A DNA stretch of 64,000 nt from Cynocephalus volans (taxonomy: Eukaryota; Chordata; Mammalia; Dermoptera; Cynocephalidae): contig NC_084462.1 of assembly GCF_027409185.1 (NCBI RefSeq), positions 19,753,577-19,817,576 of the forward strand. Reading direction: 5' to 3'. Position numbers and translations under genes: made by a program. Position 1 is the stretch's first letter. Each line of letters starts with the position of its first letter. Below, piece after piece: positions 35,801-45,512 of this stretch. Below the pieces are notes generated by a model that was not told where the DNA came from, did no database searches, and saw only the letters and a list, made by a program, of their open reading frames with translations.

Positions 35801-38238
35801 GTTGCTTCAGCCCATGGCCAGCTGCGCCCGTGTGGCCCAGTGTGCTGAGGCTGTGCCCACTCTGCTCCAGGTGTTCTTTTCAGCAGTGACCCAGGTGAGT
35901 CCACTGCCCAGGTCTCCCACCCCATGGGCTTCACACACCACCAGGGGGCCAGAGGGGCTAGCCCAGAACGAGGACTGTTGCATTGCCCTTGAATTCTGCA
36001 GAGAATCCCGTTCTGCTGCACCCGCTGTCCACAGCCATGGTGAGGATCAGGGAGAGTCACAGACTGCAGCCTGGCCAGGTCCTGTCTCCCATCCCCAGGA
36101 TGGGGGGGTGAAGGAGTGGCCCTAGGGCCAGTGGCATAGCTGGGGCCAGTGTCCCCCGGTGCCTCTACCACCTTTGACATGTTCAGGCAGCTTCATTCAA
36201 GACCAAAGTTAAGGTTTCCATAGGCCAGTGGTTCCCGCCTCAGCCGCTCCTGGGGAGCTTTACCAATGTGACACTCAGCCACAGGCAGAGGAGGGCTGGA
36301 TGTGGGGCCTAGTGGTCTGTGTGCACCCTGAGCTGAGCGAGACTGTGCCCCTGGCCTTGCAGAGCAGATTCAGCAAAGGAAGCCACAGAACAGAAGTGGG
36401 GCTGCCCACCCAAGGGGTTTCCTTTCCCTCTGGGCCAGTCCTCCCCCAGCTCCCTGGACGCTTGCAGCTCAGTCCACCTGGCCCCAAGTATTGGGGAGGG
36501 CCGCTTGGGAGGGCAGTGGATGAGGAGGCCCTGGCCCCTCACTGCCCCCCACCCCGTTGTGGCCTCACCTCGCAAGGGCAGCAGTGGATGGTGGATGGTG
36601 TTTGGTTGGGGTGAGACAGAGCCTGGCGCTCGCTCTTGGCCCCCAGGTTGCTGATGGGGTCCTGACCAACCAGCTGGCGCTGCTGCTCCTGGAGAGAAGT
36701 GACGCACTTTACCAGGTCCCACTGTATGAAGCTCACGTACACAGGTGGGTCCCTCCTGCAGCCCCTGGCAGATGTCGCTGACACCTGACATCGAGCACGT
36801 CCTGTCTTGGATTTCTTAGCATCATCCTCTCTTCTAGGCTGCTCTCAGCAATCTCAGATCCTGCCACCCCCACCTTTAGCCCCACACCCAGCTCTGGCAT
36901 TTCCTCTCAATCCCGGATCCAGAATGTTACCCAAAGCCTGTCTTCTGCAGGGCTGATTCAGATCCCTCTTCCAGACTCTCCTGTCCCCTGGGTCATTCTT
37001 TCTGAATGCCCAATACAGGCAGGCTTGTCCTCACTCCACTCTCAAGCCCTGGGCCGAGGACAGCGCTGGCCCCAGCCTTCTCCCCAGTGAGGCAGTGGCT
37101 TCCTCTAGGGACGAGCATGATCCTCAGTTCCTGACATGAGGGCGCAGCCTCCACCTGGCTGCTCAGAGCCTTCCCTGCTCAACTCCTGGAGGGGGTGGTC
37201 TGGTGGGGGGTGGTCTCGGGGTCTAGAGCCTGTGCGTCGGCTCTTGGCAGGGTGCTGAGCTCCCAGTTCTTGGCCCTGTGTAAGCTGAAGCCCTCCCTGG
37301 TGGTCGAGCTGGCCAAAGACCTCCTGGAGTTCGTGGGAAGTGTGAGTGGCATCCACAGCAGAGCAAGCATGCTCACCAGTGTGGTAAGGCCAGCGCCGGC
37401 CTCCTGTCCCTCCTGACAGACAAGACCAGGGCGTGGGCTGAGCCTCTGTTCCCGGGCCTAGGTGTGGGCCATTGGCGAGTACCTGTCGGTAACCTGTGAC
37501 AGGCGGTGCACCGTGGAGCAGATCAACAAGTTCTTTGAAGCCCTGGAGGCCCTGCTATTCGAGGTCGCCCAGTCCCGCCCCTCTGCTACCCTGCCCAAGT
37601 GTCCACCACAGGTCATCACCGTGCTCATGACTACACTGACCAAGCTGGCTTCCCGCAGCCAAGACCTGATCCCCAGGTACCTAGTTAGTGAGTGGGGAGA
37701 GGAAATCCTGTTGGCCTTACATGGGGAAAGGATGTGGCTTCTGAGGTCTTCCCTGTCCCAGGTGTCTTGAAATAGTCCCAGGAGCACAAGGGTCTTGTTT
37801 GGACGTGGGTGGCTAGGTTGTGTCAGCTGGATGCACCAGGGCGGTGGCCACCGAAGAGCAAAAGCCTCCCTAGCTGGGTGCCTTCGGGGACTGGGCCTCT
37901 CCACACTGACCCTTTTCCACGTGAGGGGTGCGTCTGCAGCTGACTGGTGGGACCCTCTTGTCCCCAGGGTCTCTCTGTTACTGTCAAAGATGAGGACCCT
38001 GGCCCAGAGCCCGGCCACTGGCTCTGTGCACAGTGAGGAGGACTCAGAAGCCATCTGCACCCGAGCCACGGAGCTGCTGAACCTGCTGAAGATGCCCAGC
38101 GTGGCCCAGTTTGTGCTCACGCCAAGTGTGGAGGTGTGCGAGCCCCGCTACCACCGCGACACCAACACGGCCCTGCCCCTGGCCCTGCGCATGGTCAGCC
38201 GGCTAGTGGAGAAGGAGGCCAGTCTCCTGCCGGGGTGA
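26836..38238 (+). CDS. AP5Z1: AP5Z1, complete gene (AP-5 complex subunit zeta-1)
   Basis: Gene-level entry. Seventeen coding exons join to 2424 nt, 807 aa plus TGA, the same length I recall for human AP5Z1. The join is 26836-26876, 27805-27942, 28168-28354, 30687-30831, 31119-31228, 31742-31910, 32478-32618, 33052-33089, 33164-33326, 33793-33971, 34589-34731, 35131-35271, 35783-35894, 36647-36744, 37251-37383, 37462-37676 and 37968-38238. Every junction is GT/AG and the frame is intact. The protein (KIAA0415, SPG48) is the zeta subunit of the AP-5 adaptor, which works with SPG11 and SPG15 on late endosomes and lysosomes in retrieval and lysosome reformation; loss causes hereditary spastic paraplegia 48 (established knowledge). 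It is an all-helical, Leu-rich repeat-like solenoid with no membrane segment. Start choice: the first ATG of the conserved [14 protein letters not shown], inside the CpG island. Confidence 0.97.
27805..27942 (+). CDS. AP5Z1: AP5Z1 coding exon 2
   Basis: It encodes [20 protein letters not shown] through [11 protein letters not shown]. The acceptor is tttgtttag and the donor is gtgagt. The helical [12 protein letters not shown] and [10 protein letters not shown] segments begin the solenoid. Confidence 0.96.
28168..28354 (+). CDS. AP5Z1: AP5Z1 coding exon 3
   Basis: It encodes [20 protein letters not shown] through [12 protein letters not shown]. The acceptor is accttccag and the donor is gtaagg. 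Confidence 0.96.
28355..30686 (+). other. AP5Z1: AP5Z1 intron 3
   Basis: The longest AP5Z1 intron (2.3 kb). It has no exon-like conserved frame and no recognisable young SINE. Several short open frames near 29150-29900 look accidental. Confidence 0.7.
30687..30831 (+). CDS. AP5Z1: AP5Z1 coding exon 4
   Basis: It encodes [20 protein letters not shown] through [11 protein letters not shown]. The acceptor is atttgaag, a weak pyrimidine context, but the frame and conservation fix the junction. The donor is gtatgt. Confidence 0.95.
31119..31228 (+). CDS. AP5Z1: AP5Z1 coding exon 5
   Basis: It encodes [20 protein letters not shown] through [11 protein letters not shown]. The acceptor is ctctgcag and the donor is gtgaga. 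Confidence 0.96.
31742..31910 (+). CDS. AP5Z1: AP5Z1 coding exon 6
   Basis: It encodes [20 protein letters not shown] through [12 protein letters not shown] and SAPDA. The acceptor is tcccacag and the donor is gtgtgc. The [14 protein letters not shown] and [17 protein letters not shown] blocks are strongly AP5Z1-specific. Confidence 0.96.
32478..32618 (+). CDS. AP5Z1: AP5Z1 coding exon 7
   Basis: It encodes [20 protein letters not shown] through [12 protein letters not shown]. The acceptor is tcccacag and the donor is gtaagt. It holds a Ser/Thr-rich, probably flexible linker followed by a helix. Confidence 0.96.
33052..33089 (+). CDS. AP5Z1: AP5Z1 coding exon 8 (38-nt microexon-like)
   Basis: It encodes [12 protein letters not shown] only. 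The acceptor is ctcccag and the donor is gtaagt. It was found by frame continuity between exons 7 and 9, which are out of phase without it. Confidence 0.93.
33164..33326 (+). CDS. AP5Z1: AP5Z1 coding exon 9
   Basis: It encodes [20 protein letters not shown] through [11 protein letters not shown]. The acceptor is ccctgcag and the donor is gtgagc. The preceding intron is only 74 bases. Confidence 0.96.
33793..33971 (+). CDS. AP5Z1: AP5Z1 coding exon 10
   Basis: It encodes [20 protein letters not shown] through LNFPNLFK, with the conserved [19 protein letters not shown] block. The acceptor is cttttcag and the donor is gtatac. Confidence 0.96.
34589..34731 (+). CDS. AP5Z1: AP5Z1 coding exon 11
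   Basis: It encodes [20 protein letters not shown] through [12 protein letters not shown]. The acceptor is ccctgcag and the donor is gtgggc. Confidence 0.96.
35131..35271 (+). CDS. AP5Z1: AP5Z1 coding exon 12
   Basis: It encodes [20 protein letters not shown] through [13 protein letters not shown]. The acceptor is tctcacag and the donor is gtgggg. Confidence 0.95.
35425..35600 (-). repeat. MIR SINE (antisense)
   Basis: The phrases gtgctgtgcttagtgctttc, cctcgttaaccctgcgaggt and ggagaagctgaggcccag are the inverted MIR consensus. It lies in AP5Z1 intron 12. Confidence 0.7.
35783..35894 (+). CDS. AP5Z1: AP5Z1 coding exon 13
   Basis: It encodes [20 protein letters not shown] through [11 protein letters not shown]. 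The acceptor is ttccccag and the donor is gtgagt. Confidence 0.96.
36647..36744 (+). CDS. AP5Z1: AP5Z1 coding exon 14
   Basis: It encodes [20 protein letters not shown] through YEAHVH. The acceptor is gcccccag and the donor is gtgggt. Confidence 0.95.
37251..37383 (+). CDS. AP5Z1: AP5Z1 coding exon 15
   Basis: It encodes [20 protein letters not shown] through SRASMLTSV. The acceptor is cttggcag and the donor is gtaagg. Confidence 0.96.
37462..37676 (+). CDS. AP5Z1: AP5Z1 coding exon 16
   Basis: It encodes [20 protein letters not shown], the [17 protein letters not shown] helix and [17 protein letters not shown] plus two bases of an Arg codon. The acceptor is ggcctag and the donor is gtacct. 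It can splice in frame to either terminal-exon copy. Confidence 0.96.
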
Positions 38239-38580
38239 AGGGACAGTGACCAGGCGGAAGCTGCCAGTTAAGAGCCTGGGGCCACCAGCCTCGTATTAGG
38301 GCCAAGCCGCAGCTTTAGTGATCAGAGAGGACTTCAGGGAGGAGTGGGAGGCCTCGGGGAGAGGAGGGCCAGGGCCAGGGTGGGCTCGGCGCCCTCAGGA
38401 ATACTTCAGGCTCTTCACTTTCTCACCTTCTGGGCTTTGTCTTCTAAACCCTTTGCTGTTGTGGCCACGCTGAAGTGAGCTGTAGAACTGCTCCGATTCG
38501 TGGCTTTAGCCCTTTTTCTGGGCTGGATGGAAGCTGCTTAGTCTGTTTCCTGCTATTCCTTGTTTCTGGACAGTTTGGGA
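37890..38580 (+). repeat. Segmental duplication, AP5Z1 end, proximal copy
   Basis: This matches 53346-54020. About 70 bases of intron, the whole last exon and about 190 bases of 3' UTR are nearly identical. After about 38425 (53897 in the other copy) the similarity drops to scattered blocks separated by indels. Confidence 0.85.
37968..38238 (+). CDS. AP5Z1: AP5Z1 terminal coding exon 17 (proximal copy)
   Basis: It encodes [20 protein letters not shown] through [11 protein letters not shown] followed by TGA at 38236-38238. The acceptor is gtccccag. The exon lies 291 bases after exon 16, so it is the default terminal exon. It has a near-identical second copy at 53428-53698. Confidence 0.96.
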
Positions 38581-38600
38581 GCATGAAGAGATACCATAAA

Positions 38601-38606
38601 AATAAA
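38601..38606 (+). terminator. AP5Z1: AP5Z1 polyadenylation signal
   Basis: AATAAA lies 363 bases after the stop, in the local context ataccataaaaataaatc. The distal terminal-exon copy has no equivalent at the matching place. Confidence 0.75.
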
Positions 38607-38609
38607 TCT

Positions 38610-39840
38610 CCTTTAAAAGGTATCCGTGTGAACAGTGTGGGGTCCTTTCCCTTTTCCCTCCCTGCACCCTGGGGAGAGGGCCAGCTACCAGGAGCCCAGC
38701 AGGCAGCCCCTGGAGCTGCTCCTGACCAGACACCCTGGGCCTGTCCTTCCCACTCAGTCCCCGCCGTATAGGGGCCGTCCCTGATTCCGCCCCAGTGTCC
38801 TTGGGAATACAGAAATGACATTACTCGCATGCACGTCAGGAAGGAAGTGGTGTGACTCGCCCCAGGTGGTGCTAACTACCACTTGACAGGTCACTTGCTC
38901 AGTTTCTCTTTTTAATCCCCCATTTATGCTCCCGGATAGCTTGAAGGTACAAGAAGTCTCCGGGGCCCTCACTGGGGTGGCTTGGAGATGCCGTCACCTC
39001 TGCAGGTCTGCATGCAGTCTCTGCCGTTCTCAGGGAGGGCAGGGCCAGAAGGCTGCAGCCCACTGGCTCCAGTGAGCCCTTCCCCTGGCACTGAGAACCA
39101 TACTCGCAGCACTTCGGCTGTGTGGCAAGAGGGGGAGACACTCTGGGTGTGGTGCGCCATAAAACAACGCACCTCTCCAGCCCCAGCGTTTCCGCCACTA
39201 TTCTGTTCAGGTCAGTAAGCTGGGTCTGTAGATCAGCTCCCCAGGGCGGCGCCCGACCTCCGTCTGAGCCGGGGACGGGTTGGCCACCAGGTGGCGCTGC
39301 TGCTCCGCGAGCCTCGTGGCCCAGCCTCCGCCCCGCCCCCATGCCCCACCCACCCTCAGGCCTCTGCCCCGACGTCCCGGCTCTTCCCCAAGATTCCCTA
39401 AGCAAGGACGCCACCGTTAAGGCGACAGGTAGGGTCTTGCCAGAGGTCTGGTCCTCGGAGAATCCAGAGAAGCAGAGGTGGGCGTCCGCGCGGGTAACCC
39501 CGGGTGGCTCCGCAGACGCCCGAGCCTCTGCCCACAGCCCTCCCCAGCCAGCCCTGAGCCTACGTAGCCCTCATGTCCAGGTCAGAGCCCCAGGAAGTTC
39601 TTGCTTGTCCCCACAGCCAGCCTGTGACGTCCTGACCCAGAACTCTGTCCGCGGGTCCGCCCCTGCCCCCCAGCTCGGGTCTGGGGTCATGGGCCAAGGT
39701 CGAGAAGCGGGGACAACAGGAAGGGGCTGTGTGGCACAGCAGTCATCGCCAGGCTCACCTTGTCGCAGGCAGGCAGACTCACACCTGAGGACGGCCACCC
39801 ACGGGAAATGCTGGAGCTCACAGGGTACTTCAGTTGGAAT
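38610..39840. other. Unexplained GC-rich segment between duplicated blocks
   Basis: No gene is recognised. In the distal copy the corresponding interval holds the last five RADIL coding exons (54445-57511). None of them is detectable here, so they were deleted or replaced. The plus strand keeps a 241-codon open frame (39122-39847) of low-complexity Pro/Ser/Ala composition, with no family resemblance and probably accidental. Confidence 0.6.
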
Positions 39841-39844
39841 GTTT

Positions 39845-40440
39845 TAGTTGTGTTTACATGTAAATGTAAATAGTATGTTGCCATGGCAATGCATGTGCAA
39901 AATTTATAAATGCAGAGTCACACATACATAACGTGCATATGGCACATGTGCCCAGGAACAGCTCTCTGTGCGGAGACACTGCTCTCCTGGTCAGCTGTGT
40001 GCCAGGTGAGACCCCCCACATCCTGACACTCACACAGAAGTGGGGCTGCCTTGGCCACTTTCTCTAGGATGAATATCCCACCAAGTCCTTAATAACCCCT
40101 CGCCCCCGTCAAGGCCCCTGGCTCCTGCCCCTGAGGTGAGAACTTATCTGACTAGAAGTCATAGGGGCTGTCTTGGGGCCTCTGGCTCCCAGGTGCTCAT
40201 GGGGCCCATGGTCAAGGCCAGCTGGTACTGAGTCAGCAGCCAGTGCTGCTGCATGGGGCACGTGACAGGAAATGCAGCCTGCAGGGCCACCCAGCTCATC
40301 TGGGTGACAAGGAGGAGCTCATGGTCAAATGCCTCCAGCTGCACAAGGGGGTCTCTTAGCACAGCCCCGCTCGCAGGGAGAGTCTGCCTCTGCAGGGCAC
40401 TCTGGGGCAGCAGCAGAAGGCTCACTGTTCTCAGTTTTCT
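39845..40440 (-). repeat. Segmental duplication, RADIL exon block, decayed copy
   Basis: This matches 58240-58920. Shared landmarks include ggatgaatatcccaccaagt and tggctcctgcccctgaggtg (one mismatch). It is clearly older-looking than the AP5Z1 part of the duplication. Confidence 0.8.
40148..40401 (-). pseudogene. RADIL exon pseudocopy (end of DIL domain)
   Basis: It is a copy of the RADIL exon at 58624-58876, at about 82% identity. Read on the minus strand it still spells recognisable pieces such as LEAFDHELLLVTQMSW and LLTQYQLALTMGPMSTWEPE. It has a 1-base insertion, an in-frame TAG near its 3' end, and a donor changed from GT to AT (gtcagataa against gtcaggtaa). No other RADIL exon is adjacent. 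It cannot be a functional RADIL exon. Confidence 0.85.
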
Positions 40441-40449
40441 AAATTAGCC

Positions 40450-40720
40450 TTTAAATTTTGGAATAGTTTCAGATTTATGGAAAAGTTGATGAACCTTAGA
40501 AACATTTATGATCAGTGAAAGAACGCAGACACAAAAGGTCACATGTTGTATGACTCCATTTATATGACATATTCACAAGAAGTAACGCCACAGAGACATA
40601 AAGCCATTGAGTGCCAGGACCCGGGGGAGGGGAGGAACCGGGAGTGACAGCTTAACGGGCATGGTGTCTCCTTTGGGGGTGACAAAAATCTTTTAGAACT
40701 AGATAGACTCTGTACTATCT
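40450..40720 (+). repeat. Old L1 3' UTR fragment
   Basis: The phrases gttgtatgactccatttata, gggtgacaaaaatctttta and gaactagatagactctg follow the L1M 3' UTR layout on the plus strand. Confidence 0.65.
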
Positions 40721-40779
40721 TTGCAACTTCCTGAGGATCTACAATTGTTTGAAGTATTATTTTTCACAATTTTGTGGAT

Positions 40780-41150
40780 TATCTGGGGCTCAGTTGAGTT
40801 GTTCTGTTCCCCATGGTACTGTTGGGGCTGCTCAGGGCTGTGTTCACCTGGAAGCTCAGCTAGGGATGGAATGTCCACAAGGGCTACAAGGGCTGCCCTC
40901 GCTAGTTCTGCACCCCAGAGGTGGTGCTTCCAACAGCGAGGTGCTGGCTAGGCCTCCCTCCCTCCACAAGGTCTCTCATCTTGTGGCTGCTGATGAGAGC
41001 TTCTTTCCACAGTAGCTGGATCCCAAGAGCATGAAAGCAGAAGCTAAAGCCCTTACGCCTGACTATGAAGTCCCAGCATATCACTCCTGCTGCATTCTAT
41101 GGATCAGAACAAGTCACATGGCCACAGAAAACTCCAGAAAATAAGAGATA
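40780..41150 (-). repeat. Ancient interspersed repeat, class undetermined
   Basis: The phrases ggtctctcatcttgtggctg, agcatgaaagcagaagctaa and ggatcagaacaagtcacatg resemble a common old mammalian LTR-like repeat. I cannot name the family, and the orientation is a guess. Confidence 0.35.
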
Positions 41151-41733
41151 AGCTTCTCCTCTTTGTGGAAGGAACTCTTTCTTGGTGGCCACCTTTGGAA
41201 ATGATCTACCGTGTCTTGCCTCTGGCCACAACAATGCAAGATGTACTCAATCCCCTTCCCCAAAGTTTCTCCCCCTTAAGGCATCAGCTCAAAGTCCAGG
41301 ATCTCATCATCCGCACCAAATCCAGATGCAACTGAGCATCCAGTCCTATGAGACAGTCTCAACCATGCTAATGTGTGTGCCACTGGAACTCTAGAGCAAT
41401 GAGAGGATGAGGCAGAAGAAATATTTGAAGGGAAAATGGCCAATAATTTTCCAAAAGACAGTAAGTTGTAAACTGCTTGATCATTGAGATCCAGTCAGCA
41501 AAGGATGGAAGACATGTTGGTTCAAGTCGTGTAAGGTGACCTCTAAGGCAACTGAGCAGATGCTACAGTGGATGCATACTACAGAGAACAGACTTTATGG
41601 GATTAATCCCGGAAAGTTACGAAATAAATAAATGACACAACAATAGCAACACACTCAGGGGAGGAGGGGAGAGTCTGATTTGCAGAGTTGCCACATTATA
41701 TTGATTTAAATATTGTTAAAAAAAATACTGTAA

Positions 41734-41772
41734 GACACACACACACACACACACACACACACTGTGATCCCC

Positions 41773-41809
<37 letters not shown>
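41734..41809 (+). repeat. (CA)n microsatellite, two blocks
   Basis: Two pure AC/CA tracts of about 29 and 36 bases, separated by tgtgatcccctt. Confidence 0.95.
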
Positions 41810-41811
<2 letters not shown>

Positions 41812-41859
41812 GTATGGCCCATACACCAGGAGGGAAAAAGTAGTCAATAGAAATGGTTC

Positions 41860-44165
41860 CTTAGGGGGCTCAGATGGTGAACTTACTAGACAAAGACAAA
41901 AATCAGCTGGAATAAGTATGTTCAAAAAACTAAAAGAAACCATGGCTAGAGAACTAAAGTATGAGAACAATGTCTCACCAAGTAGGGAAGATCAATATAG
42001 AGATAGAAATGATTTTTTTTTTAAAAGAACCAAATAAAAATTCTGAAACTAAAAAGCCCAATAACTGAAATGAAAAATTCAGTAGAGTGGCTCAACAGCA
42101 AATTTGAGCTGGCAGAAGAAAGATTCGGCAAACCTGAAGATGGTTTAGTTGAGATTATCCAGTCTGATGAGCAGGAAAAAAAAAAAAAGAATGAAGAAAA
42201 AATAACAGTTTCAGAGACCTGTGCGACACCATCAAGCATACCAACATATCCATAATGGGAATTCCAGAGGAAGAAGAGAGAGAAAAAGGCACAAAAAGAA
42301 TATCTAAAGAAATAATGGCTGAAAATCTCCGAAATTTGATGAAAAAATTAATCTATACATACAAAACAATCAGGGAACTCCAAGTATGATAAAGTCAAAG
42401 AGACCATACCTGGACACATCATAATCAAATTGTCATAAGACAAAAACAGAGAACCTTGAAAGCAGTAAGAGAGAAATTACTCATCACATTAAAGGAATCC
42501 TCAATAAGATTAACAGCTGACCTCATCAGAAGCCATGGGCAGTGGGATGACATGTTCAAAGTGCTGCTAGAAAAAGACTGTCAACCAAGACCAAAAAAGA
42601 CTGCCAACCAAAAATGAAGGGAAATTAAGACACTCCTAGATAAACCAAAGCTGAGAGGATCTATCAATAGCAGATCTGCCCTATAATCCTAAGGGGACTC
42701 CTTTAGACTGGACTCTGGAAGGCAACTCAAATCCATATGAAGAAATGAAGAGGACCAGTTATGTATTTACACTGGTAAATATAAAAGAGAGTATAAATGT
42801 ACTTTTTGCAACTCTTTTCTTCTATCTAATTTAGAAGACAACTGAATAAATAATTGTAAAATTGCACTGATGGGCTAATACAGTACTAAGATGTAATTAA
42901 CATAATAATAATACAAAGTATTGGGGCAGGAACTGACCTATATTGGAGAAAAGTTTCTGTGTATTATTAAAAGTAAGTATTCATCCAAACTAGATTATTT
43001 TAAATTAGGATGTTCATTGTAATCCCTAGTACAACTACTAGGAAAATAACTCAAAAGATATTGCAAAAGGAAAAACAAGGGAGTTAAACTGGTCTACTAG
43101 AAAATATCTAATACAAAAGAAGGCAGTAATGGAGGAATAGAGGAATGAAGACTCAAGACACAGAAAACAGTAAAGGGGAAGACATAAATCCTACCTTATT
43201 ACTTAAATATAAATGGATTAAACATCATGAAATGAAACATCATTAAAGGTAAATGAATTAAACACTCCAATTAAAAGGAAGAGATTTGGGGCCGACCCCA
43301 TGGCTCACTCGGGAGAGTGCAGTGCTGGGAGCGCCAAGGCTGCGGGTTCGGATCCTATATAGGGATGGCTGGTGCGCTCACTGGCTGAGCGCAGTGCGGA
43401 CAACACCAAACCAAGGGTTGTGATCCCCTTACCAGTCACAAAAAAAAAAAAAAAAAAAAGATTTGTAGAATGGATTAAAAAAACATGATCCAACTATATA
43501 CCTGCCTAGAAGAGACACTTTAGATTCAAAGACACAAATAGGTTGAAAGTGAAGGGAAGGGGAAGAATATGCTGTGCAAACAGTAACTAAAAGAGAGTTC
43601 ATGTAGGTGTAATAATATCAGACAAAGTAGACTTTAAGACAAAAATTATTACTGGTGACAAGAAGAGACGTTTTATAACTTTTAAAGGATAAATCTATTT
43701 AGAAGATATAACAATTATAAATACATTCCTGACAATAGAGATGTAAAAGGCATGAAGCAAAAAACGACAGAATTAAAGGGAAAAATGGACAATTCAACAA
43801 TAATAGTTTCAATAATGATCAGAAGAACTGGGCAGAAGGTCAACAAGGATTTAGAAACTGTAAAGAACACTGTACACCAGACAGACCTGTGGAACACCCA
43901 CCCAACAGCAGGAGAACACATATTCGTCTAAGCGCCCATGGGACGTTCTTCAGGATAGACAGTCTGCTGGGCCATAAAACAAGCCTCCATAAATTCAAAA
44001 GACTGAAGTCATACAAAGTACATTCTCAGACCACAAGGGAATGAAATTAGAAATCAGTAAAGAAAGACATTTGGGAAATTCACAGATATGTGGAAATAAC
44101 ATTTTAAAATAACTAGTGGGTCAAAGGAGAAATCGCAAGAGAGATTAGAAAATACCTTTAGATGA
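41860..44165 (+). mobile_element. Ancient L1 (L1M/HAL1 class), ORF1 end to ORF2 start
   Basis: The plus strand follows the old-L1 order: ORF1 phrases (gacaccatcaagcatacca, cagtgggatgacatgttcaa), then endonuclease-region phrases (ccaactatatacctgccta, caccagacagacctgtggaac, gggccataaaacaagcctcc). Many stops and indels are present. A dimeric SINE interrupts it at 43288. Confidence 0.75.
43288..43459 (+). mobile_element. tRNA-Ile-derived SINE (dimer)
   Basis: Two tRNA-like units are in tandem: the first with ggctcactcgggagagtgca and gcgggttcggatcctata, the second with gctcactggctgagcgcag and agggttgtgatcccctta. They are followed by a run of about 20 A. Flanking gattt repeats suggest a short target duplication. 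It inserted into the L1M block. Confidence 0.85.
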
Positions 44166-44189
44166 CTAAAATGAAAATGTTAACTTTTC

Positions 44190-45200
44190 ACCTCATTTTT
44201 TCGTGAAAAACCACTGAAGCATAAAATAGGATTAGTTGCCACATTGCGTTGCTGTAAAGCACGCACAGTAGTTGAGAGTGTAACGTCTTGTACGGCTGAC
44301 GTTGCTGAATGCCCCCTGGATGGATAATCAGTAAATGAAATAATGGCAACGCCCCTCTCCAATGATACAGTAACTTGTCAAATTAAAGATTTAGCTACAA
44401 ACATGATGACTGAATTAATATCTCATCTTCAGAACTGCATTTCTTCCTTACACATAAATGCATCTGCAGGCCGGCCTTACTGCTTTGCTTGCATTCATCT
44501 GTTTTTAGCACCAGTATCATGGATCTTTTATGTGAGTGCTTGACAACAAACACCAATGCTGCGGAAATATTCAAAGTGTTTTACTTTTTTGAATCTCATG
44601 GTTTGTCCTGAAACAACCGTTGATATTTTCATTGATGGTCCAAAAAGGAAGGGTGGTGTGGCTCAGATGACATTTACAAAGAAAAAGAAAGAAGCAATGG
44701 TGGGTTGCCCCAAATTGTACTAATAGTCATTGTATTCTTCATGCCCACACCTCACAAGTTTTTTAAAAAGTGTCATTTTCCTAAGAATGTCCTTGATAAA
44801 GCAGTAACATACTAACTTTATTAAATCTCTACTCTTGAGTATGAGTCCTTTTAATATCCTGTATGACTAACAGGACGGACACATACAGCACCTCTGCATA
44901 CCAAACAGCATGGCAACTGGTGGTGGTCTGAGCTGTCAACCAAGCCGGTCACCTTTTTTTCAGCAAATACCACTTCTGTTTGAAAGAACGACAAGCCATG
45001 GTTATTCAGACTCGGGTATTTCGCAGACATTTTCTAGAAAATGAATAAAGTAACTCTGTCACTTCAAGGAAAACAACCGAAAGTATTTTTGGCCAGCGAT
45101 AAAATCTGAGCTTTCAAGTAAAGGTTAGAATTGTGGAAAATATGTATCTGGAGCTGTTAAACTTTCCAATAGCTAAAGATGAGGCTGGTGGTAATATTAG
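44190..45200 (+). mobile_element. hAT-family transposase fossil (Charlie/ZBED-like)
   Basis: Conceptual translation with frameshifts gives PLSNDTVTCQIKDLATNMMT, then NAAEIFKVLYFFESHG, and later LSLQGKQPKVF with a following AFK-like segment. This is the order of motifs in Charlie/ZBED5-type hAT transposases. Stops and frameshifts are numerous and the catalytic triad cannot be followed. The ends are not defined. Confidence 0.6.
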
Positions 45201-45419
45201 TGAATGTGATTTTTAGAATATCATATGAATTGTTCAACCTTCATTTCTCTTAATTTCTCCATCTTTTCATCTTTGTGCTTAATTCTGGGTAAATTATTCA
45301 ACTTTTTTTTTTTTTTCCAGTTTACTAATCTTGTCTCCCTCTGTGCCTAACCACCTGTTTAATAAATACCTCACTGATTTTTAAATTTCAGTGACTAGAT
45401 TGTAGGGATGGTTGTTTAA

Positions 45420-45512
45420 CTCTGTAAATATATTCTAAAAACGATTGACCTGTAACATTTAAATCAATGAACTATGTGGTATGTAAATTATATCCCAATA
45501 AAGAAGTTAAAA
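45420..45512 (+). repeat. Old L1 3' end
   Basis: The phrase atgtggtatgtaaattata followed by tcccaataaag is the terminal motif of old L1 3' UTRs on the plus strand. Confidence 0.6.

Noticed and set aside
38899-39414. 171-codon minus-strand frame with a segment reading GADLQTQLTDLNRIVAETLG
   Set aside because: Briefly looked domain-like, but I recognise no family and the rest is low-complexity Gly/Arg/Pro; no exon structure supports it.
39122-39847. 241-codon plus-strand open frame in the unexplained GC-rich segment
   Set aside because: Low-complexity Pro/Ser/Ala composition, no recognisable domain, no splice or promoter context; most likely chance.
40148-40401. A second functional RADIL exon or gene
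   Set aside because: Frameshift, in-frame stop, destroyed donor and no neighbouring RADIL exons.
41734-41809. Regularly spaced repeat suggesting a CRISPR-like array
   Set aside because: Plain CA dinucleotide microsatellite in a vertebrate genome.
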